Source of the DNA: Actinomycetota bacterium
GTDB lineage: Bacteria; Actinomycetota; Actinomycetes; S36-B12; UBA5976
Direction of reading: 5' to 3'
Length of the DNA: 12,692 nucleotides
NCBI GenBank assembly: GCA_009918865.1
Contig: RGCY01000018.1
Location: 1 to 12,692 of the forward strand
Shown one piece after another: positions 5,771 through 11,383 of the stretch. The translations under genes were made by a program, and so were the position numbers. Within the stretch, counting starts at the first letter, position 1. Each line of letters begins with the position of its first letter. The notes beneath the pieces were generated by a model, which saw only the letters and a list, made by a program, of their open reading frames with translations, was not told where the DNA came from and made no database searches.

Positions 5771-7501
5771 GTGACGACACATGAAGGCCAGCGACTTGCT
5801 GACCGCTATGAACTCGGCACCACTTTGGGCACCGGGGGCATGGCCGAAGTCGTTGAGGGTCATGACACCAAACTGGGTCGACGCGTTGCCATCAAACTTC
5901 TGCATTCTGACCTGGCGCGCGACCCGTCCTTTCACGAAAGGTTTCGTCGTGAGGCCGTAGCGGCGGCGTCACTTAACCACCCGAACATTGTGTCCGTTTA
6001 CGACACCGGTGAGGAACCGCTCACTGGACCGGGAAGTGAACACAGCGATCTAGTGCCGCGGCCTTTCATCGTCATGGAGTACGTGGACGGAATCACTTTG
6101 CGTCAGCTCATTAACAGTGGTCGTCGACTCCTGCCCGAGCGAGTCATTGAGATGGTGCAGGGAGTTCTGGCGGCGTTGGACTATTCCCACCGCAATGGCA
6201 TCGTGCACCGTGACATCAAGCCAGGCAATGTGATGCTGACACGCAGCAGCGAAGTCAAAGTGATGGACTTCGGCATCGCGCGTGCACTTGCTGACCACTC
6301 ACAGACAGTCACCCACGGCCCACAAGTTCTTGGAACGGCGCAATACCTCTCGCCGGAGCAAGCCAAGGGTGAAGTTGTTGATTCTCGTTCGGATTTGTAT
6401 TCAACAGGTTGTCTGCTCTACGAACTTCTGACCGGAAAACCGCCGTTCACCGGCGAATCGCCCGTGTCTGTGGCGTATCAACATGTGAGTGAGCCGGTTG
6501 TTCCGGCAACTCAACTTGATCCCACACTGCCCGGCGGCATTGATGCGGTGCTGGCACGTGCGCTTGCCAAGCGTCCCGATGACCGCTACCAGTCGGCAGC
6601 GGAGTTTTCGGATGACCTCACTCGCGTTCTCGCGGGGACGTTAGAAGCAACGACCGCCGCTGTGCCGGCTGCGGAACGCACCACAATGTTTGAACCGGTG
6701 AAAGAAGCAGCACCTTTGGTGATGCCTTCGGCGGCAGCCACGGCAAGTCGCACACGTCGGCCAGCCTTGATGTGGGGTGGCTTTGCCGCTTCCGTCATTG
6801 GTGTTGCTGCACTCGTGCTACTGCTTGGTCAATTGCTGACAGGCACAGGCAAGACGGATTTGGTTTCCGTGCCAGATGTCACAGGTCTCTCACTCGCAGA
6901 TGCGAAAGCCAAGTTGGCGAAAGAAGGTCTCAAAGTCGGTCAGCAGGACACTCGGCCGTCAACAACTGTTCCACAAGGAACCGTGATTGAGCAGTCTCCG
7001 ATTAAGGACGAACAACTGCCGAAGGGCGGTAGCGTCGATGTCATCGTCAGCGGTGGCTCGGGAAGCATCAAAGTTCCTGATTTGAGAAACTACCCAACCA
7101 TCAACGACGTGCGAGATGCGCTCATTGAAGCTGGGCTCAATCTTGGTGCGGTCACTTATGTCGATTCGGATTTGCCAAAGGACACGGTGTTGTCACAGAA
7201 CCCGGCTGCCGGGTACAACCTTGCTCCTGGGCAGCGCGTGAGTGTTGAGGTTTCCTCTGGGAAGATTGCAATTCCGGATGTGATTGGCAAGACGGAAGCG
7301 CAAGCTCGCGCAATCTTGCTCAACGCCGGCTTCCAACCGAGCGTTGATTACATGGTTGATTCAACGCAGCCCAATGGTGTGGTCCTCTCGCAAGCACCAG
7401 ACTCCACCATGAAAGGTCAAGTTGGCTCGCTGATTTCGTTGGTCATCAACGGCACTGCACCTTCGGCTTCTCCTACGGATTCGGCAACGCCGACTCCGTA
7501 G
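5771..7501 (+). CDS. pknB: PknB, transmembrane Ser/Thr protein kinase with three PASTA domains
   Basis: Encodes 576 residues. The Hanks-type kinase domain (about 11-290) has a glycine-rich loop LGTGGMAEV (19-27), ATP lysine K42, catalytic loop HRDIKPGN (146-153, D148), DFG at 166-168, and GTAQYLSPEQ at 188-197. A threonine/alanine-rich juxtamembrane stretch (about 291-330) precedes one membrane helix (about 333-356). Outside the membrane are three PASTA repeats starting near VPDV (367), VPDL (435) and IPDV (501), then a Ser/Thr/Pro-rich tail. M. tuberculosis PknB has four PASTA repeats. The family senses muropeptides or lipid II and phosphorylates cell-wall and division proteins, many encoded in this operon. 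The GTG at 5771 is preceded by a GGCAGGGA ribosome binding site and leads straight into the kinase fold. No second kinase gene (pknA) lies between it and pbpA. The activation loop has T179 and T181, but its spacing to the GT motif differs from mycobacterial PknB. Confidence 0.97.
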   Translation: MTTHEGQRLADRYELGTTLGTGGMAEVVEGHDTKLGRRVAIKLLHSDLARDPSFHERFRREAVAAASLNHPNIVSVYDTGEEPLTGPGSEHSDLVPRPFIVMEYVDGITLRQLINSGRRLLPERVIEMVQGVLAALDYSHRNGIVHRDIKPGNVMLTRSSEVKVMDFGIARALADHSQTVTHGPQVLGTAQYLSPEQAKGEVVDSRSDLYSTGCLLYELLTGKPPFTGESPVSVAYQHVSEPVVPATQLDPTLPGGIDAVLARALAKRPDDRYQSAAEFSDDLTRVLAGTLEATTAAVPAAERTTMFEPVKEAAPLVMPSAAATASRTRRPALMWGGFAASVIGVAALVLLLGQLLTGTGKTDLVSVPDVTGLSLADAKAKLAKEGLKVGQQDTRPSTTVPQGTVIEQSPIKDEQLPKGGSVDVIVSGGSGSIKVPDLRNYPTINDVRDALIEAGLNLGAVTYVDSDLPKDTVLSQNPAAGYNLAPGQRVSVEVSSGKIAIPDVIGKTEAQARAILLNAGFQPSVDYMVDSTQPNGVVLSQAPDSTMKGQVGSLISLVINGTAPSASPTDSATPTP

Positions 7502-7602
7502 TGACCCCACTGCTGTCTGATTGCAATCAGCCAGAACGGTGCATTCGAAACATCGATGTGTGTCGGCACATAGATTGCGGTGTGAAGCTTTGCGCGAGGC
7601 GA
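7502..7602. other. convergent intergenic region with two perfect palindromes
   Basis: The 101 bases between the stops of pknB (plus) and the small membrane protein (minus) hold CTGATTGCAATCAG (7517-7530) and ACATCGATGT (7550-7559), both perfect palindromes. The first could form a five-pair hairpin with a TGCA loop and might help end the pknB transcript, but neither has a T-run after it. No coding signal is seen. Confidence 0.5.
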
Positions 7603-7752
7603 TTACGGCAAGGAAGGTTGATTTATCCACGGCTCAATTGCTGGGAACACCTGCGTGAAGAGCACGATAACCACGACGGCCGCAGCCGCAGCGCATAAGA
7701 GTGCTCGCAGGGCCCACGGGCCGGGCAGTTTGCGCCAAATCCAGCGATACAT
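7603..7752 (-). CDS. 49-residue membrane protein next to class E sortase
   Basis: The minus-strand frame from ATG at 7752 to TAA at 7603 encodes a 49-residue protein. It begins MYRWIWRKLPGPWALRALL, passes into an Ala/Val-rich hydrophobic helix (about residues 14-36), and ends in TQVFPAIEPWINQPSLP. The layout is a short basic, Trp-rich cytoplasmic N-terminus, one membrane span and a short exterior tail with FPxIEPW. A very good ribosome binding site, GAGGTAG, lies four bases before the ATG, inside the last codons of the sortase gene, whose stop is four bases away; this strongly supports translation. From memory, small proteins with a W-W-LPGP start and an FPW-EP end occur beside sortase/trpG/pknB genes in other actinobacteria, but no function is known to me. 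A partner or stabiliser for the sortase is a guess from coupling only. A protein this short is easily missed by automated gene calling. Confidence 0.85.
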   Translation of the reverse strand: MYRWIWRKLPGPWALRALLCAAAAAVVVIVLFTQVFPAIEPWINQPSLP

Positions 7753-7756
7753 CGTG

Positions 7757-8773
7757 CTACCTCTTCATCTTGAGTTCTGCAGGTGCTGGCCCACTTGCGG
7801 GCAAAGTGCGAACTAGGTGTCCCCACCACACGAATCGGCGCGCTGCGGAATGCAGTGGGTGACATGTGGTGAGGGTTAACAAGCGACCTGAGTTTGACTT
7901 AATGGGACGCGCGCGGAGCACCCAATGTTCTTTGGGCCGAACAATTTTGCTGCGATCGAGAACATACACAAACCACTTGTCCCGCACCCGCACAATCACA
8001 TGGTCACCGCGCTTGAATGAATCAATGTGACGAAACGGAGCGCCATGTGTGGTGCGATGTCCGGCCACCGCCGCGTTACCAATTCCACCGAAAGCAGCGC
8101 TACCTGCGTAGTGGCCCACACCTCGCGCCAGCGCGCGCTCGGAGGTTCCTTGCACAATCGGCGTCGCCCACAATCGTTGTTTGCGCAGGGCTGGTGCATA
8201 CATGAAGCCGATGGTCTGCACTTTTTTCGCTCGTGCAGATGTGCTCGGCTTTCGTGATGTGGGTTTGTTCGCTACATGTTTGGTTGGCTTGGGAACTGGC
8301 AGCCGGCCTTGTGGCAGGAGTGATTTTGCGGCCATTGCAATCGGATCCTGCATCGTGAGAAATACCGGTGTTGCATTCGAATGTGTCTGCGCAAATTGTG
8401 GCCCCCCGACCACAACCGCGGCGCCGCGATGTGCGTGGGGTTTAGTGATTGCCGAGCCGGTTGCGCCCACTGCGCGCGGTTGAGTCGTCGGTGACACCAC
8501 AATCGGTTGAGGCGGCCCAATGATGCCGTCGGGCCCCATTGTGGCTCCCCAATCATCGAGAACTGCTGAACGCTCTTGCTTCACAACTTTTTCGTTGGCA
8601 ACATCCGTCCACCAGTTCTGCCAAACGATGAACAGCCCGAGCACCACGCCTAAGGTGATGAAGATTTCACCAACGAAACTGAGAACCCGACTCTTCGGGC
8701 TTGGATTGGGAGTGCGTCGATTGGCGGACAATGGCGCATCATCCTCGTGTCGATTCGTGCCGGGCTGAGTCAT
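7757..8773 (-). CDS. class E sortase
   Basis: Encodes 338 residues. A cytoplasmic N-terminus of about 30 residues is followed by a signal-anchor helix (about 31-51), a long linker rich in Pro, Thr, Lys and Ala (about 75-185), and the sortase beta-barrel domain (about 186-325). The catalytic triad is visible: H239 in AGHRTTHGAPF, C304 in TLTTCHP, and an arginine in SAARRFVW (R313 most likely). TLTTCHP and the GHR start are typical of actinobacterial class E sortases, which usually cut LAXTG-type motifs and anchor proteins or pilins to peptidoglycan. No LPXTG- or LAXTG-type substrate gene is seen in this window, so substrates must lie elsewhere. The ATG at 8773 overlaps the DUF881 stop (ATGA). 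The 49-residue membrane protein follows after four bases, so three genes probably share one transcript. The linker is unusually long for the class as far as I know. Confidence 0.93.
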   Translation of the reverse strand: MTQPGTNRHEDDAPLSANRRTPNPSPKSRVLSFVGEIFITLGVVLGLFIVWQNWWTDVANEKVVKQERSAVLDDWGATMGPDGIIGPPQPIVVSPTTQPRAVGATGSAITKPHAHRGAAVVVGGPQFAQTHSNATPVFLTMQDPIAMAAKSLLPQGRLPVPKPTKHVANKPTSRKPSTSARAKKVQTIGFMYAPALRKQRLWATPIVQGTSERALARGVGHYAGSAAFGGIGNAAVAGHRTTHGAPFRHIDSFKRGDHVIVRVRDKWFVYVLDRSKIVRPKEHWVLRARPIKSNSGRLLTLTTCHPLHSAARRFVWWGHLVRTLPASGPAPAELKMKR

Positions 8774-9552
8774 GAACGTGTCTGGGGTTTAGGACTAGCA
8801 GGTGGAACAGGCTTCACCCACTGCAAGCGCCCCGGAACGCTGTAACCGCGCAAGGTGACACTTGGAAGACGGTTGACTAACCAACCAAGACCAAAGGCAT
8901 CTGCGTAGTCGCGGTAGACAGTGACATCGGGATCGTCTTGCAAACTCAACAAGATTCGTGCTTGGTCACCCACCCCGGTGACCACATATGGCGGTGAGTA
9001 CACCCGACCTTGAATGAGCAACGTGTTTCCAACACACTTGATGGCTGTCGTGGTAGCAATGCGTTGATCCATCACCTGCACACCACGCGCACCGGCACGC
9101 CACATTGCATTCACGACCGCTTGCACATCTTGTTGATGCACAACTAAGTCATTGGGGTCAACATCAGGATTGGTGCGCATTTCTGGTGGAGCATCGTCGA
9201 GTGTGACTTGAACGCCGGCGCCGGTGATATTCGTGGCACCAACGACAGGGTCAAGGGCAGCCATCGCTGCCTGTGCTTTCTCTAGGCCGGGCACATCCGC
9301 CGCGAGTGCGAGTCGTTCAACGATTGCTCGCTGACGATCCACGCGCAGTTGCGTTCGCGCCAACTGTTCACTGCGTTGCTGCACGAGTTCTCGAATGCTG
9401 GAAATCTGGTCCGAGCGCAGGTTGGTGCCTCGGGCTGTGATGGCCGACGCCGCGAACAGACCCCCGGCAAGCACGAACACGGCAATTCCCACCACATACC
9501 GGGCGCGACCGACCGCAAAGTCCGCTCCCGGAAGTAGCCGTGGCAATTTCAC
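8770..9552 (-). CDS. DUF881 family membrane protein
   Basis: Encodes 260 residues. One N-terminal membrane helix (about 18-40) is followed by a segment with heptad-like spacing, likely a coiled coil (about 46-83: SIRELVQQRSEQLARTQLRV), and the exported DUF881 domain (about 100-245). That domain includes ITGAGVQVTLDDAP, DLVVHQQDVQAVVNAMWRAGA and NTLLIQGRVYSPPYVVTGVG. DUF881 genes sit beside crgA across Actinobacteria and also occur in Firmicutes; the biochemical role is unknown, and a structural resemblance to SpoIIIAH-like or divisome-associated scaffolds is only speculation. The start is GTG at 9552; no ribosome binding site precedes it, but a TACCGT box sits six bases upstream, suggesting leaderless initiation. 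It is divergent from crgA and ends in an ATGA overlap with the sortase gene. Confidence 0.9.
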   Translation of the reverse strand: MKLPRLLPGADFAVGRARYVVGIAVFVLAGGLFAASAITARGTNLRSDQISSIRELVQQRSEQLARTQLRVDRQRAIVERLALAADVPGLEKAQAAMAALDPVVGATNITGAGVQVTLDDAPPEMRTNPDVDPNDLVVHQQDVQAVVNAMWRAGARGVQVMDQRIATTTAIKCVGNTLLIQGRVYSPPYVVTGVGDQARILLSLQDDPDVTVYRDYADAFGLGWLVNRLPSVTLRGYSVPGRLQWVKPVPPASPKPQTRS

Positions 9553-9558
9553 GCGGTC

Positions 9559-9564
9559 ACGGTA
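9559..9564 (-). promoter_or_regulatory. candidate -10 element for leaderless DUF881 transcript
   Basis: On the minus strand TACCGT (TAnnnT) is followed by six bases and the GTG start at 9552. This matches the spacing seen for leaderless actinobacterial genes, and no Shine-Dalgarno sequence is present. The expected -35 position has no clear consensus, so confidence is limited. Confidence 0.4.
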
Positions 9565-9613
9565 GACCAGCCGCGAGCATCATGTGGCTCCTTCGCCCTT
9601 TTCGGCGATGCCT

Positions 9614-9619
9614 TACCCT
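9614..9619 (+). promoter_or_regulatory. candidate -10 element for crgA
   Basis: TACCCT matches TAnnnT and lies 47 bases before the crgA ATG. A weak -35 candidate, TTCGCC (9592-9597), is 16 bases upstream. The leader would then include a small hairpin, GGGGC-GCAGT-GCCCC (9628-9642), just before the ribosome binding site. All inferred from pattern and position. Confidence 0.35.
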
Positions 9620-9649
9620 TAACCCGTGGGGCGCAGTGCCCCCCAAGCC

Positions 9650-9656
9650 AGGAGGT
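9650..9656 (+). promoter_or_regulatory. ribosome binding site that fixes the crgA start
   Basis: AGGAGGT is an almost perfect Shine-Dalgarno sequence. It lies one base before an in-frame GTG (9658), too close for initiation, and ten bases before the ATG at 9667. The ATG is therefore the start, and the three codons from the GTG are not translated. Confidence 0.8.
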
Positions 9657-9666
9657 AGTGAGCACC

Positions 9667-9930
9667 ATGCCGGTTTCCCGTCGCCGCAAGAAGGACACCG
9701 CCGCACCTGTTGTTGCAGGTGCAACCGAGCCCACCGCCGTGAAGTTGGACAACCCACGCTGGCTTGTGCCATTGATGGTTGGGCTCTTCCTCATCGGTCT
9801 TGCTTGGCTTGTGGTCTTCTACCTGGCCCCAGGGCTGGCACCCTTCGCACGTCTGGGCAATCTGTGGTCTGTGGTTGTTGGTTTCGTCTTCCTTGGCGGC
9901 GGATTCACGCTCGCAACGCGCTGGCGTTGA
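9667..9930 (+). CDS. crgA: CrgA, cell division membrane protein
   Basis: Encodes 87 residues, close to the 93 of M. tuberculosis CrgA. It begins MPVSRRRKK, the family's basic MPKSrvRKK-like start. After a variable stretch come two membrane helices at about 32-53 (with the NPRWLVPLMVGLFLIGLAWL block) and about 66-83, ending in the typical TRWR tail. CrgA is an actinobacteria-specific inner-membrane protein that binds FtsZ, FtsQ and the septal PBP FtsI. It helps assemble the divisome, and in Streptomyces it delays Z-ring placement. The start is ATG at 9667, fixed by the AGGAGGT site at 9650-9656. It is divergent from DUF881 and single in its transcript, with a clear terminator four bases after the stop. 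Confidence 0.95.
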   Translation: MPVSRRRKKDTAAPVVAGATEPTAVKLDNPRWLVPLMVGLFLIGLAWLVVFYLAPGLAPFARLGNLWSVVVGFVFLGGGFTLATRWR

Positions 9931-9933
9931 TTA

Positions 9934-9970
9934 GTCCTGACCGATTTCTTCGGTCAGGACAGTTTCTTTT
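9934..9970 (+). terminator. intrinsic terminator of crgA
   Basis: GTCCTGACCGA (9934-9944) pairs perfectly with TCGGTCAGGAC (9950-9960) around a TTTCT loop, giving an eleven-pair stem. It is followed by the T-rich tail AGTTTCTTTT (9961-9970). It starts three bases after the crgA stop codon. On the minus strand the hairpin lacks a U-tract, so any action on the facing rhomboid transcript would be weak. Confidence 0.9.
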
Positions 9971-10047
9971 CCCAGGGGAGAACGCTGCGCCGTGGTAATC
10001 ACCACACCTGACAGCGCTGGCGCGGCAGGCATTCGAACGCGCGACTT
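9971..10047. other. short convergent spacer between crgA terminator and rhomboid stop
   Basis: Contains a small hairpin, GTGGT-AATC-ACCAC (9992-10005). Its right end carries one arm, GGCAGGCA (10024-10031), of an eight-base inverted repeat whose partner TGCCTGCC (10059-10066) lies in the last codons of the rhomboid gene. Either may help end the minus-strand transcript, though no U-tract is present. A TTCGAAT stretch on the minus strand resembles a tRNA T loop but its flanks do not pair. Confidence 0.4.
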
Positions 10048-10722
10048 CTAGTAGGCGGTGCCTGCCATGATGGCGCGAGTTCGCACGAAGAACATCACCA
10101 GCATGACTACGACAATAACAGTGATGCCAAAAGTCACCTGTGACTCACTGCGCTGACCACCGCGGCGTCCGCCCACCATCGTGTAGCACACGGCCGCGCC
10201 CACAATGCCACCACCGAAGTGCGCATGCCAATCAATTCCAGGCATGAATCCGATGCCGATGTTAAGCACTAACAGGAAGATTGCGTTCGTAACATCAAAG
10301 CCGGCGCGGCGACCCACAACAATGAATGAGGTCAGCAATCCAAAAATCGCGCCGGATGCACCAACACTCGTGGTCATCACTGATGAGTAGTAATACGATG
10401 CAACACTCCCACCAAGTGCTGCCATCAAGTAAAGACCGAGAAAGCGGTTGCGTCCAAGCATTTGCTCAATTGGTTGACCAATAGTCCACAACGCAAGCAT
10501 GTTGCTACCAAGGTGCAGCACACCTGCGTGCAAGAACGCAGCGGTGATGAGCCGCCACCATTCGCCACCATTACCGATTGCATCAGGCTGCATCGCATAT
10601 TGCTCAGTGAGCCGACCACCACTGATTTGGTCGAGGAAAAAGATTGCAACGTTGAGGACGACCAAGGATGTGACGATGGACGAACCCCGACTTGTGGATC
10701 GGAACCATGAATTGAGCGACAT
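10048..10722 (-). CDS. rhomboid-family intramembrane serine protease
   Basis: Encodes 224 residues with six or seven hydrophobic segments. Family landmarks are present in order: WWRLITAAFLHAGVLHLGSNM with the conserved H70 and N74 in helix 2, the catalytic GASGAIFGL with S123, and the second dyad member in HAHFGGG, most likely H168. Rhomboids cut single-span membrane proteins within the bilayer; substrates here are unknown, and neighbouring single-span proteins are only speculative targets. There is no zinc-finger extension at the N-terminus. The ATG at 10722 has an AAGGGCAGG ribosome binding site a few bases upstream and lies 30 bases after the cyclophilin stop, so the two form an operon. 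From memory, cyclophilin-rhomboid-crgA order is also found in Streptomyces. Confidence 0.94.
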   Translation of the reverse strand: MSLNSWFRSTSRGSSIVTSLVVLNVAIFFLDQISGGRLTEQYAMQPDAIGNGGEWWRLITAAFLHAGVLHLGSNMLALWTIGQPIEQMLGRNRFLGLYLMAALGGSVASYYYSSVMTTSVGASGAIFGLLTSFIVVGRRAGFDVTNAIFLLVLNIGIGFMPGIDWHAHFGGGIVGAAVCYTMVGGRRGGQRSESQVTFGITVIVVVMLVMFFVRTRAIMAGTAY

Positions 10723-10752
10723 CGCAACCTGCCCTTGAGTTTCGCGCCGGGG

Positions 10753-11271
10753 TCAGCCGCGCACAATCTCCACACTCTCAATGACCACTGGGTCAATTGG
10801 TCGGTCCTGTGCACCGGTTGGCACGGCGGCGATTGCGTCCACCACATCGCGGCTGGCTTGGTCAGCACATTCACCAAAGATCGTGTGTTTGAAAGTCAGC
10901 CAACTCGTTGGTGCAACCGTGATGAAGAACTGGGAACCATTGGTCTTTGGGCCTGCGTTGGCCATGGCAAGCAGGTAGGGCTTGTCAAAGGACAACTCGG
11001 GGTGGAATTCATCATCGAAGGTATAACCAGGTCCGCCAGTGCCTTGGCCCTCCGGGCAGCCACCTTGAATCATGAAGCCGGAAATGACGCGGTGAAAAAT
11101 CAAACCGTCGTAGAAGCGGCGAGTGGTGGTGGTACCGGCTTTGCGGTCTTTCCACTCCTTGTTGCCTTCTGCAAGCTCAACGAAGTTAGCCACCGTCTTC
11201 GGAGCGTGGTCAGCAAACAAGTTCAAAGTGATGTCGCCGTGGTTTGTGTGGAAAACTGCTTGAAGGGTCAT
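10753..11271 (-). CDS. ppiA: cyclophilin-type peptidyl-prolyl cis-trans isomerase
   Basis: Encodes 172 residues, a single cyclophilin domain without a signal peptide, so probably cytoplasmic. It catalyses cis-trans isomerisation of Xaa-Pro bonds. Active-site residues known from human cyclophilin A are visible: R61 in IFHRVI, F66 and Q69 in GFMIQGG, Q114-F115 in NGSQFFIT, W124 in SWLTFKHTIFGE, and H129. An extended loop near residues 37-52 (KEWKDRKAGTTTTRRFYDG) is typical of bacterial and actinobacterial members. The ATG at 11271 is preceded by an AGGA site; the open frame continues upstream to 11310 with an ATG at 11280, but family proteins begin at the chosen one. Precedes the rhomboid gene on the same strand. 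ppiA also lies next to crgA in M. tuberculosis, which matches the synteny. Confidence 0.94.
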   Translation of the reverse strand: MTLQAVFHTNHGDITLNLFADHAPKTVANFVELAEGNKEWKDRKAGTTTTRRFYDGLIFHRVISGFMIQGGCPEGQGTGGPGYTFDDEFHPELSFDKPYLLAMANAGPKTNGSQFFITVAPTSWLTFKHTIFGECADQASRDVVDAIAAVPTGAQDRPIDPVVIESVEIVRG

Positions 11272-11383
11272 AGCGCACATCCTGCCACTACCCCCAGTAA
11301 TTACGAGCACCGCGTGATTTCGAGCACCACCGCGTCGTCACAAGATGCGCAAGGCCGGCTCAACATTGCCCTAGGCAGCGGTT
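11272..11383. other. spacer between trpE and the cyclophilin gene
   Basis: These 112 bases separate two minus-strand genes. A sequence TAATTACT lies about 35 bases upstream of the cyclophilin start on the minus strand and might include a -10 box, but I see no clear -35 and no clear terminator for trpE. Confidence 0.3.

Noticed and set aside
7517..7530. CTGATTGCAATCAG as a definite pknB terminator
   Set aside because: The stem is short and AT-rich with no T-run after it; it is kept only as a palindrome in the convergent spacer.
9658..9666. GTG at 9658 as the crgA start
   Set aside because: It is only one base from the Shine-Dalgarno sequence; the ATG at 9667 has proper spacing and the family's MPxSRxRKK start.
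10015..10050. tRNA-like piece on the minus strand (GTTCGAAT followed by a GCGCCA end)
   Set aside because: The would-be T-stem arms do not pair and no matching acceptor 5' strand or anticodon arm is present. TTCGAA is simply a palindrome, so neither a tRNA nor a clear attachment site is supported.
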